Origin: an uncultured Phascolarctobacterium sp.
GTDB taxonomy: Bacteria > Bacillota > Negativicutes > Acidaminococcales > Acidaminococcaceae
Length of the DNA: 38,906 nt
Direction: 5' to 3'
Assembly (NCBI RefSeq): GCF_900753045.1
Contig: NZ_CAADXO010000007.1
Coordinates: forward strand, 1 to 38,906
Below the pieces are notes generated by a model. It saw nothing but the letters and a program-made list of their open reading frames with translations. It was not told the DNA's origin and ran no database searches. Below are positions 8,807 through 15,608 of the stretch, one piece after another; the stretch's first letter is position 1, and each line of letters opens with the position of its first letter. The translations under genes and the position numbers were made by a program.

Positions 8807-8875
8807 ATGCAGGATTTATACCCGATATTGATTTTATTTGCCGGTTGGATGGCTGTAGATTTACTGGTGTTTTAA
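8807..8875 (+). CDS. Hypothetical 22-residue hydrophobic microprotein
   Basis: A 22-codon frame encodes a peptide starting MQDLYPILILFAGW and ending DLLVF, almost entirely hydrophobic and able to form one membrane segment. It is supported by a very good ribosome site (TAGGAGGT, 7 bases before the ATG), an extended -10 promoter upstream and a terminator 30 bases downstream, so it looks like a complete monocistronic gene. I do not recognise the family. A small membrane protein or type I toxin-like peptide is possible, but I found no convergent antisense promoter. Confidence 0.45.
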   Translation: MQDLYPILILFAGWMAVDLLVF

Positions 8876-8903
8876 ACACTGTAAGAAAATTTGTCATTTG
8901 CTG

Positions 8904-8931
8904 AGAGAGCAGGGAAAGCCTTGCTCTCTTT
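8904..8931 (+). terminator. Terminator after the microgene
   Basis: The stem AGAGAGCA (8904-8911) pairs with TGCTCTCT (8922-8929), followed by TTTTCGTTTT. Confidence 0.75.
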
Positions 8932-8964
8932 TCGTTTTCTTGGGAATGTATTATCAATTACTCT

Positions 8965-8992
8965 TTTCAGCGGGCTGTTTTCTTGTTACAAT
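8965..8992 (+). promoter_or_regulatory. Promoter of the secreted protein gene
   Basis: TTTCAG (8965-8970), a 16-base spacer and TACAAT (8987-8992) precede the gene at 9026. Confidence 0.45.
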
Positions 8993-9025
8993 ATAGTTAA
9001 CGAATATAGCGAGGAGGAAAGGTCC

Positions 9026-9640
9026 ATGAAAAAACTGTTTCTTTGTATTCTCTGTCTGTTGATGTGTTCGGTTTGCGCTGCTGCTCCTGCTAAAAAGGTA
9101 GTGCTGTGGTATCAGGTTCCGGAGGCTGTTCTGGAAGCGCAGAATCTTGAAAATGATGTTGAGAAGGGTAAGACGGAATTTGAAGCCTTCCTCATGGCAA
9201 ATTACGGCAAGCGTTTTCCTGTACAGATGATTAAGCAGGCTGCTCTAGATAAGGAACTGACTGCCGCAGATGTATCCCTGGTTACTCGTCCTAACTGGGT
9301 GCCTGTTGTTGTGAAGCTCGATCTGGCCGGTGTTGGCAGCGGTGAAAAGCTGGTCGGCAAATACAGCACTGTGAAGGTTGCGCTTAAGGAAAGCACCGTT
9401 GTAGATGGTAAGCTTTTCAGCTATGATTATGGTATCAAGGAATATGACAGCAGCATGCTGCGTGTAGCTGGTTATGTTATTGCCAGTGAAGATGATCCGC
9501 GCATCAACACAAAAAATGCTGTTAATGACTGCATCACTGAAGCTTGCACGCTGAACAGCAAGGTTAACCGCTATGCGGATCCTGCAGCCTATGAGAAGGA
9601 AAATGCCCGTTACAACGGCGAATTTGAAAAAATTCAATAA
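9026..9640 (+). CDS. Secreted protein of unknown function
   Basis: This is a 204-residue protein with a clear Sec signal peptide (MKKLFLCILCLLMCSVCAAA, cleavage near residue 20) and no membrane segment after it. The mature part is mixed alpha/beta with no Cys cluster or catalytic motif that I recognise. The start at 9026 is fixed by GAGGAGGAAAGG just upstream; the frame extends further 5' but without a ribosome site and would bury the signal peptide. It stands alone between the microgene terminator and a bidirectional terminator, opposite the convergent carboxyltransferase gene. Confidence 0.75.
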   Translation: MKKLFLCILCLLMCSVCAAAPAKKVVLWYQVPEAVLEAQNLENDVEKGKTEFEAFLMANYGKRFPVQMIKQAALDKELTAADVSLVTRPNWVPVVVKLDLAGVGSGEKLVGKYSTVKVALKESTVVDGKLFSYDYGIKEYDSSMLRVAGYVIASEDDPRINTKNAVNDCITEACTLNSKVNRYADPAAYEKENARYNGEFEKIQ

Positions 9641-9674
9641 AACGTCTGAGAGTGTATCCCAAAATATAGAAAAG

Positions 9675-9703
9675 CCCGAATCTCCTAAAGAGGTTCGGGA
9701 TTT
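9675..9703. terminator. Bidirectional terminator between convergent genes
   Basis: CCCGAATCTC (9675-9684) pairs with GAGGTTCGGG (9690-9699). A T-rich run follows on both strands, so it can end the plus-strand secreted-protein gene and the minus-strand carboxyltransferase gene. Confidence 0.8.
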
Positions 9704-9791
9704 TCTAGTTCTTTGTCCAATTGCTGTATTTAAATAAAAGGTAGGAGTATGTTGATGACTTTTTGTGAGAGAAATATGAGTTGAGCTGTGC

Positions 9792-11138
9792 TTATCTGTT
9801 GTGACCGAAGAATGCTTTTGCTACTTCCGGGAAGGAGATATAGCTCAGCAGGTCTTCCATGCTGGCATTAGGATAACCGTCCTCAGCCAGGCGTTTGCGG
9901 AAATTATCCAGCTGCGGCGGAATTAAATCCGCGGGGCGGCAGGTAATAGGCTCTGCGTTGCCGATAGCCAGACGCTTAACCTCAGAATCGATAGGAGCGG
10001 GTGTACGTCCGTATTTACCCAAAACTAAATCCTTAACCTCGCGGGGAATCATCTTATAGCGGCCTAAGGCTACGTTCAGTACTGCCATGGTGCCTACAAT
10101 CTGACTGGTAGGTGTTACCAGCGGCGGATAGCCTAATTCCTTGCGCACGCGGGGCATTTCCTCGAGCAGCTGCGGATATTTATCGGCAACGCCCATTTCC
10201 TTCATCTGGTTGAGCAGATTGGAAAGCATACCACCGGGGATTTGGAAGGTAAGTACTTTCGGATCGATAGGAATGTTGGTGTTCAGGTTGAAATCATCTA
10301 CCAGATACTTTTTGACACCTTTGAAGTAATCTGCAAAATCATGCAACGTGCTTAAGTTAATGCCGGTGTCGTATTCTGTTCCCTGTAATGTTGCTACAAG
10401 AGATTCAGTACATGGCTGGCTGGTAGAGCAGGCAAAGGGTGAGAGCGCTGTATCAACAATATCTACACCTGCTTCGATAGCCTTCAGATAAGTCATATCA
10501 CCCATACCGCTGGTAAAGTGAGTATGTAAATCAATCGGCACATTAATTTCAGCCTTCAATGCTTTAACCAGGTTATAAGCATCATAGGGACGTAAAAGTC
10601 CTGCCATATCCTTAATGCAGATGGAGTCAGCACCCATCTGTACAAGTTCTTTGCCAAGCTGCACAAAATTTTCATCTTTATGGTAAGGGCTGATGGTATA
10701 AACGATACAGCCTTGAGCATGTCCGCCAGCTTCTTTGGTGGCGCGCATAGCTGTTTCCAGGTTACGGGTATCGTTGAGTGCATCGAAAATGCGGATGATG
10801 GAAACGCCATTATCTACAGAGCGTTTAACAAATTCAGAAACAACGTCGTCGGCTAAATTGGTGTAGCCAAGAACGTTCTGACCACGCAGCAGCATTTGAA
10901 TCGGGGTGTGCGGCAGATTCTTCTTCAGCAGACGCAGGCGCTGCCAAGGATCTTCATGCAGGAAGCGCAGGCAGGAATCAAAGGTTGCGCCGCCCCATGC
11001 TTCAATGGCATGGTAGCCGGCATTATCCATCTTTTCCAGTACGGGCAGCATATCAACGATGCGCATACGTGTTGCGGCGATGGATTGGTGTCCGTCACGC
11101 AGGACGGTTTCTACGATTTTTACAGGTTTGTTTGCCAT
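9792..11138 (-). CDS. Pyruvate carboxylase subunit B / oxaloacetate decarboxylase alpha-type carboxyltransferase (no biotin domain)
   Basis: This enzyme moves a carboxyl group between biotin and pyruvate/oxaloacetate (PycB, OadA or transcarboxylase 5S family). It has 448 residues. The active-site marks are RDGHQS with metal-binding Asp15, the carbamylated lysine Lys176 in IKDMAG, and the metal ligands His205 and His207 in LHTHF. The protein stops at about the end of the carboxyltransferase and following helical region, so the C-terminal biotinyl domain of full-length OadA (about 590 residues) is missing; a separate biotin carrier must exist elsewhere. No beta or gamma sodium-pump subunit is in the window. 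It is the last gene of a minus-strand unit behind two microproteins; GGAGG precedes the start. Confidence 0.85.
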   Translation of the reverse strand: MANKPVKIVETVLRDGHQSIAATRMRIVDMLPVLEKMDNAGYHAIEAWGGATFDSCLRFLHEDPWQRLRLLKKNLPHTPIQMLLRGQNVLGYTNLADDVVSEFVKRSVDNGVSIIRIFDALNDTRNLETAMRATKEAGGHAQGCIVYTISPYHKDENFVQLGKELVQMGADSICIKDMAGLLRPYDAYNLVKALKAEINVPIDLHTHFTSGMGDMTYLKAIEAGVDIVDTALSPFACSTSQPCTESLVATLQGTEYDTGINLSTLHDFADYFKGVKKYLVDDFNLNTNIPIDPKVLTFQIPGGMLSNLLNQMKEMGVADKYPQLLEEMPRVRKELGYPPLVTPTSQIVGTMAVLNVALGRYKMIPREVKDLVLGKYGRTPAPIDSEVKRLAIGNAEPITCRPADLIPPQLDNFRKRLAEDGYPNASMEDLLSYISFPEVAKAFFGHNR

Positions 11139-11152
11139 GCTCTTGCCTCCGG

Positions 11153-11248
11153 TTAGTTGAGATGCATTGCCGAAGCAAGCAGATTTACTTTAAGGGTACG
11201 TACGCTTGTCCAGGGTTCAATTCTGATGAAATCTTTTACATTGCTCAT
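11153..11248 (-). CDS. RIEPW-motif microprotein, second copy (31 residues)
   Basis: A 31-codon frame on the minus strand reads MSNVKDFIRIEPWTSVR then TLKVNLLASAMHLN. A strong ribosome site (ACGGAGGTAAC) precedes it and the carboxyltransferase gene begins 14 bases after its stop. It shares 15 of 24 aligned positions with the upstream microprotein, including RIEPW-SVR-LK--LL. The two copies differ by synonymous changes (ATT/ATC, GAA/GAG, GTA/GTT, CTT/TTA), which indicates selection on the peptide. I do not recognise the family. Confidence 0.7.
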   Translation of the reverse strand: MSNVKDFIRIEPWTSVRTLKVNLLASAMHLN

Positions 11249-11294
11249 GATAGTTACCTCCGTAAGTTTGAATAAAAAGACTTGCTGATGTTAA

Positions 11295-11381
11295 TTAGTC
11301 GTTCAGACCAAGCAGTTGAAGTTTTAAAGCACGAACGCTTTTCCAGGGCTCGATTCTGAAGTATTGTTTTGCATTATTCAT
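11295..11381 (-). CDS. RIEPW-motif microprotein, first copy (28 residues)
   Basis: A 28-codon frame on the minus strand reads MNNAKQYFRIEPWKSVR then ALKLQLLGLND. Its ribosome site is ACGGAGGG, 8 bases before the ATG. It lies about 100 bases behind the promoter at 11491-11519 and 46 bases ahead of its paralogue. The peptide is basic and amphipathic rather than membrane-spanning. Its place in front of the carboxyltransferase suggests a partner or regulator of that enzyme, or a translated leader; this is inference. Confidence 0.7.
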   Translation of the reverse strand: MNNAKQYFRIEPWKSVRALKLQLLGLND

Positions 11382-11431
11382 AGTAAAATCCCTCCGTAAA
11401 ATAAAACATGATTTTTAAAATTTGTATGGAT

Positions 11432-11476
11432 AACAGCTGCTGTGTATTTTTCTTTATGCTTGTTTAGCAGCTGTTT
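11432..11476 (-). promoter_or_regulatory. Hairpin in the 5' leader of the microprotein-carboxyltransferase transcript
   Basis: A perfect 10-bp inverted repeat, AACAGCTGCT (11432-11441) and AGCAGCTGTT (11467-11476), falls within the predicted untranslated leader. On the minus strand no T-run follows it, so it is a structural rather than a terminator element there. Confidence 0.4.
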
Positions 11477-11490
11477 TTTGAACTGACTAA

Positions 11491-11519
11491 AATATACCAC
11501 GGATAATAAGATAAATCAA
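11491..11519 (-). promoter_or_regulatory. Promoter of the microprotein-carboxyltransferase unit
   Basis: On the minus strand TTGATT (11514-11519) and TATATT (11491-11496) are separated by 17 bases. The -35 lies inside a sequence shared with the lysR promoter. Confidence 0.6.
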
Positions 11520-11526
11520 TTTTATG
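11511..11526 (-). promoter_or_regulatory. Candidate LysR operator over the carboxyltransferase promoter
   Basis: On the minus strand ATAAAATTGATTTAT overlaps the -35. The first 12 bases are identical to those at 12585 over the lysR -10. A further palindrome, ATAAATC-T-GATTTAT, is at 11541-11555. Confidence 0.4.
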
Positions 11527-11565
11527 GAATTAATAAGCATATAAATCTGATTTATAATAAAGCAC

Positions 11566-11602
11566 AAAGAAAAGCAGCTGAAGGGCAAACCCTCAGCTGC
11601 TG
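11566..11602 (-). terminator. Terminator of the lysR gene
   Basis: On the minus strand AGCAGCTGAGGG pairs with CCCTTCAGCTGCT over a TTTG loop, then TTTTCTTT. Confidence 0.8.
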
Positions 11603-11621
11603 TATTTTTCTTCATCTAATG

Positions 11622-12551
11622 TCATTGCCGGAAAAGCTTGATGAATTCGATGACTGCGTTAGGAACGTAAACATTATGTGGTAAAAGCAGAGAATATTTT
11701 CTTTCTGCCTGCTTGGACTGCAGCTTGAAGAAGCGCAGAGCGGATTCATTGCCGGTTACCAGCTTGTCGCTGATAAAAGTAGCGCCGATACCATGCTCCG
11801 CAAGCTGAAAGGCTGTGACGAGCTGCGGCACCTTGACCTTTATACGTGGCAGAATTTCTGCTTCTTCAAACATTTTGAGCGTGCGCATGCCAAGGTTGAC
11901 ATGCGCGTCGATACGGATGAAGTTGTAGTCCGTGAATTGATGTAAGTCAACACTGGGACAATTTTCCGATAGGTGGATGCCGTGTCTGACTTCTATTGCG
12001 CTCAGGCTATCATCCAGTAATTTATCGCTGAGCGCGAAGGTTTGCGGAACGGCGAGCAGGATATGGTCTGAAAAAGTAGGATAGCTGTCAAACTCTTGTA
12101 TTACGTCTTCATCACAGCTGAAGGTGAAATCAAGCTCGTTGTTCCTGAGCATTTCAATGAGCATATCAGAGCTTGTTTCTGCCATTGTAATGTTAATGTT
12201 GGGATAGAGAGTGTTGAATTGGGCGATGTATGACGGCAGGAGATAAGCATTCATATAATGCGTGCCGCCGATTTTCAGATCACCGCTTTTTAAACCATGA
12301 ATATCATCAATCTGCTGCTTGAGCTGCTGCTCCAGCAGCATTTCCTTTTTGATGTGCTGCAGATACAGTTCGCCGATGCTTGTGAGTGTGAGCGGTCTTT
12401 GACTGCGGTTGAAAATGGCAGCACCTATTTCCTGCTCCACTTTTTTGATAGCTATGCTCAGTGCAGGCTGAGTAATGAATAACGCTTCTGCAGCTTTAGA
12501 AAAACTGCCGCATTGATAGACCTGGTAGATATACTTTTTTTCTAACTCCAT
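11622..12551 (-). CDS. LysR-family transcriptional regulator
   Basis: This is a 309-residue activator/repressor. The winged helix-turn-helix covers residues 1-60 (KAAEALFITQPALSIAIKKVEQEIGA is the recognition region), followed by a periplasmic-binding-like effector domain from about residue 90. The start at 12551 is chosen because AAAGGAGAT lies upstream; 27 further codons are open but have no ribosome site. It is divergent from the acetolactate decarboxylase operon and sits beyond the carboxyltransferase unit. AlsR of Bacillus (acetoin genes) and TtdR of E. coli (tartrate genes) are LysR proteins in similar positions, so control of both flanking units is plausible. Confidence 0.88.
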   Translation of the reverse strand: MELEKKYIYQVYQCGSFSKAAEALFITQPALSIAIKKVEQEIGAAIFNRSQRPLTLTSIGELYLQHIKKEMLLEQQLKQQIDDIHGLKSGDLKIGGTHYMNAYLLPSYIAQFNTLYPNINITMAETSSDMLIEMLRNNELDFTFSCDEDVIQEFDSYPTFSDHILLAVPQTFALSDKLLDDSLSAIEVRHGIHLSENCPSVDLHQFTDYNFIRIDAHVNLGMRTLKMFEEAEILPRIKVKVPQLVTAFQLAEHGIGATFISDKLVTGNESALRFFKLQSKQAERKYSLLLPHNVYVPNAVIEFIKLFRQ

Positions 12552-12582
12552 ACTATAAATCTCCTTTATAGAAACATTAATT

Positions 12583-12622
12583 CTATAAAATTGATTATAC
12601 ACTAGATTGATGTTATAGTAAA
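12583..12622 (-). promoter_or_regulatory. lysR promoter with candidate autoregulatory operator
   Basis: On the minus strand TTTACT (12617-12622) and TATAAT (12594-12599) have a 17-base spacer. The plus-strand sequence ATAAAATTGATTATA (12585-12599) covers the -10 and matches the box at the carboxyltransferase promoter. Confidence 0.55.
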
Positions 12623-12733
12623 GGCAGGTCAAGAAAGACTGCTGCTAAAGTACAGGATAATGACATACAGACACTTTAATGTATGTGGTTTCAGGCGGTC
12701 TTGATTAGAGAAAAAGCATGAGGAGGTCAGAGG

Positions 12734-13459
12734 ATGGCTTTAATGTATCAGGTATCAACCCTGCAGGCTTTAGCAAAGGGTGATTTTTATGGCAATGCAA
12801 CAATTGAAGAACTGCTTACCAACGGCGATATAGGCTTAGGTACTTTTGAAGCGGTTGATGGTGAAATGATTGTACTTGATGGTGTCTGCTACCGGGCGAA
12901 AGCAGATGGTACAGTAGAGATTGCCGATGCCAGCGATGCTACCCCGTTTGCTTCCGTAACATACTTAAATAAGAATATAGCTTTTGAGCTGGAGAACATC
13001 GCTGATATGAGCGAGCTTCTGGCTAAGCTGGACGAGGTTGGCAAAGCTCATGGTGAGAACAATATCTACGCTTGCCGTATAGATGGGTATTTTAACGAAA
13101 TTTACGCGCGTTCTGAAAAGAAGCAGCATAGCGAGCCTTATAAAACATTTGCTAAGGTTTTGGAAACAGATCAGCGTGAGTTTGAATTTAAAAATGTCAG
13201 CGGCAGCCTCGTTTGCGTATATTTTCCGCAATATATGGATGGCTTGAATGTTGCAGGCTGGCATGTGCATTTTATTTCTGATGACAGAACTATGGGCGGT
13301 CATGTTTTTGACTGCTCCCTGCAGGAGGGCAAGGCTTATATGGGCAGAACCGAAGGCTTTAACTTCCTGATTCCTAAAACAAGGTTTTTTCAAAAGCTTA
13401 CTCTTACTGATGTTTCCAAGGAGAAAATTGAGAGTGTGGAGAAAGCAGGCAATAAATAA
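12734..13459 (+). CDS. budA: Alpha-acetolactate decarboxylase
   Basis: This enzyme converts 2-acetolactate to acetoin and carbon dioxide. It has 241 residues, the normal length. The zinc site is visible as His177, His179 and His190 in WHVHF and TMGGHVFD. It heads a five-gene plus-strand operon (36-base gap to the next gene) that ends with acetolactate synthase, the enzyme making its substrate. GAGGAGGTCAGAGG precedes the ATG. Also called alsD in Bacillus. The 100 or so bases ahead of it contain short inverted repeats (ACATAC/GTATGT) but no convincing promoter. Confidence 0.92.
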   Translation: MALMYQVSTLQALAKGDFYGNATIEELLTNGDIGLGTFEAVDGEMIVLDGVCYRAKADGTVEIADASDATPFASVTYLNKNIAFELENIADMSELLAKLDEVGKAHGENNIYACRIDGYFNEIYARSEKKQHSEPYKTFAKVLETDQREFEFKNVSGSLVCVYFPQYMDGLNVAGWHVHFISDDRTMGGHVFDCSLQEGKAYMGRTEGFNFLIPKTRFFQKLTLTDVSKEKIESVEKAGNK

Positions 13460-13495
13460 TAAATTTGCAGCCGATGCTGCGTATGGAGGGTAAAA

Positions 13496-14395
13496 ATGGA
13501 TAAGCAAGAACAAGTTGAACAATTAACAAACTATGTAGCACATTTTGTAGCGCACACCGCTAAGGTTTTACCTGACGATGTTATCGCTAAGCTGGATGAG
13601 CTGGCAGAAAAGGAAGACAGCCCGCTGTCTAAAACTATTTACCAGACCATGAAGCTGAACCAGAAGCTGGCTAAGGATCTGAATCGTCCCAGCTGCCAGG
13701 ATACCGGCGTTATGCAGTTCGTAGTAAGATGCGGCACCAATTTCCCGCTGATTAACGAGCTGGAAGTATTGCTGAAGGAAGCCGTTATCCGTGCAACTCA
13801 GCAGGCTCCGCTGCGTCATAACAGTGTAGAAACCTTTGATGAATACAACACCGGCAAAAATGTCGGCACCGGTACTCCGACTATTTTCTGGGAGATTGTG
13901 CCGAACAGCGATGAGTTGGATCTGTACACATATATGGCCGGCGGCGGCTGCAGCCTGCCCGGTAAAGCAATGGTGCTGATGCCCGGTGCCGGTTATGAAG
14001 GTGTAACCAGATTCGTGCTGGATGTTATGACCTCCTATGGCCTGAATGCCTGCCCGCCGCTTCTGGTAGGTGTTGGCGTTGGTACTTCTGTAGAAGTAGC
14101 GGCTCTGCATGCTAAAAAAGCATTGATGCGCCCGATTGGCAGCCATAACCCGAACAAGAACGCAGCGCTCCTGGAGCAGCTGTTGGAAGATGGCATCAAT
14201 AAAATCGGCCTCGGTCCTCAAGGCTTAGGCGGCAAATATTCCGTTATGGGCGTTAACGTAGAAAATTCTGCACGTCATCCGTCTGTAATCGGTGTTGCTG
14301 TAAATGTTGGCTGCTGGTCTCATCGTCGTGGCCATATCGTATTCGACAAAAACTTAAACTACAAAATTCTTTCTCATAGCGGGGTGACTTTATAA
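13496..14395 (+). CDS. ttdA: L(+)-tartrate dehydratase / class I fumarate hydratase alpha subunit
   Basis: This is the iron-sulfur subunit of an oxygen-sensitive hydro-lyase, 299 residues. The three cluster cysteines are expected at Cys67 (NRPSCQDTG), Cys186 (NACPP) and Cys273 (NVGCWSHRRG). The overall pattern (PLRHNSVE-FDE-NTGKN, YMAGGGCSLPG, GPQGLGGKYSVMGV) is closer to E. coli TtdA than to FumA, so L-tartrate to oxaloacetate is the favoured reaction. Related two-subunit enzymes act as fumarases and that role is not excluded. The stop overlaps the beta-subunit start by one base (TAATG). Confidence 0.82.
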   Translation: MDKQEQVEQLTNYVAHFVAHTAKVLPDDVIAKLDELAEKEDSPLSKTIYQTMKLNQKLAKDLNRPSCQDTGVMQFVVRCGTNFPLINELEVLLKEAVIRATQQAPLRHNSVETFDEYNTGKNVGTGTPTIFWEIVPNSDELDLYTYMAGGGCSLPGKAMVLMPGAGYEGVTRFVLDVMTSYGLNACPPLLVGVGVGTSVEVAALHAKKALMRPIGSHNPNKNAALLEQLLEDGINKIGLGPQGLGGKYSVMGVNVENSARHPSVIGVAVNVGCWSHRRGHIVFDKNLNYKILSHSGVTL

Positions 14396-15021
14396 TGTAC
14401 GAAGTAATTGATGGCAAAAAGGTTTTAACTACTCCTGTAAGCGCAGAAGACTTAAAGAATATTCATATTGGTGACATTGTTTATCTGAATGGTGACATTA
14501 CCACCTGTCGTGACGTTGCACATCGCCGTGTCGTAGAATATGGCCGTGAGCTGCCTGTTGATGTTAAGGATAAAGCAATTCTGCACGCCGGTCCGATTAT
14601 TCGTCCCTTGGGCGATGACAAATTTGAAATGGTATCTGTTGGTCCTACCACCAGCATGCGCATGGAAAAATTTGAGAAAGAGTTCGTTGAAAAAACCGGT
14701 GTCCGCGTTATCGTCGGCAAAGGCGGCATGGGCCCCAACACTGAATATGCGTGCAAAAACTTTGGCGCTATTCACTGTGTATTCCCCGCAGGCAACGCTG
14801 TTGTGGCAGCAACTGAAGTGCAGGAAATTGTGGATGCCAACTGGCGTGAGCTGGGTATGCCGGAAACTCTGTGGAGCTGCCATGTAAAAATGTTTGGCCC
14901 GCTGATTGTTTCTATCGACAGCTATGGCAGAAACTTTTTTGAAGAGCAAAAGGTAATTTATAACCAACGCAAGGAAGAAGTATATAACGAGATTATTCCA
15001 CACGTTAAATTTATTAAATAA
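14395..15021 (+). CDS. ttdB: L(+)-tartrate dehydratase / class I fumarate hydratase beta subunit
   Basis: This is the 208-residue partner of the alpha subunit, carrying the swivelling domain. Motifs shared with TtdB are TTPVSAEDLKNIHIGD, TTCRDVAHRR, AGPIIRP, VSVGPTTSMRME and VGKGGMGPNTEYAC. It is translationally coupled to the alpha subunit. The acetolactate synthase small subunit follows after 42 bases with no terminator between, so the dehydratase and acetoin genes are cotranscribed. Confidence 0.82.
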   Translation: MYEVIDGKKVLTTPVSAEDLKNIHIGDIVYLNGDITTCRDVAHRRVVEYGRELPVDVKDKAILHAGPIIRPLGDDKFEMVSVGPTTSMRMEKFEKEFVEKTGVRVIVGKGGMGPNTEYACKNFGAIHCVFPAGNAVVAATEVQEIVDANWRELGMPETLWSCHVKMFGPLIVSIDSYGRNFFEEQKVIYNQRKEEVYNEIIPHVKFIK

Positions 15022-15063
15022 AGATAAAATAGCTGTGGATTTATCAGATTCAGGAGAAAAAAA

Positions 15064-15591
15064 ATGAAACAGATACTGGCAATTGTTGCATATAATCGTC
15101 CTGGTGTGCTTATGAAAATTACGGGACTGATTTCCCGCCGTGGCTATAATATTGAAAGTCTGAGCAGCGGCAGCACCCAAAATCCCGGGTATGCGCGTGT
15201 GACAATCACCGTTGATGCCGACAAGCAATCTATTGAGCAAATCTGCAAACAGGTTGCCAAAATCAGCGAGGTGGAGCAGATTAAGGTGCTGCCCTATGAA
15301 AGCAGTACCCTGCGCAGTATGTTGCTGGTTAAGGTACGTGTAGGCGAAAAACAGATGGAGGTGCTGCAACTGGCAGCAGCTTTCCGTTCACATGCTATTG
15401 ACGTAACCGGCAACAGCATGACCTTCGTCAACACCGGTAACGAGGGCAAGCTGACGGCCTTTGCTAATGCTCTGAGACGTTACGGTATTGTTGAGATGTG
15501 TCAGACAGGTATTGTAGCAATGGAACGCGGCGATGAGGCCTTGGTTGTGAAAGAATCACGCTATGAATGGCCTGATATTAAAGAAGACTAA
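15064..15591 (+). CDS. ilvN: Acetolactate synthase small (regulatory) subunit
   Basis: This is the regulatory subunit that binds branched-chain amino acids, 175 residues. The N-terminal ACT domain (residues 3-75) shows the NRPGVLMKITGLISRRGYNIESL pattern; a second regulatory domain follows. It comes before the catalytic subunit here, the reverse of the common ilvBN order, with a 17-base gap. A regulatory subunit implies a biosynthetic-type enzyme even though the operon also makes acetoin. Confidence 0.92.
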   Translation: MKQILAIVAYNRPGVLMKITGLISRRGYNIESLSSGSTQNPGYARVTITVDADKQSIEQICKQVAKISEVEQIKVLPYESSTLRSMLLVKVRVGEKQMEVLQLAAAFRSHAIDVTGNSMTFVNTGNEGKLTAFANALRRYGIVEMCQTGIVAMERGDEALVVKESRYEWPDIKED

Positions 15592-15608
15592 GAAAGGAGT
15601 ATAACGCT

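Noticed and set aside
9753..9785. A 10-codon frame behind GGTAGGAGT near the end of the carboxyltransferase gene
   Set aside because: It is too short, ends at once and faces into a convergent gene; the ribosome-site match is likely chance.
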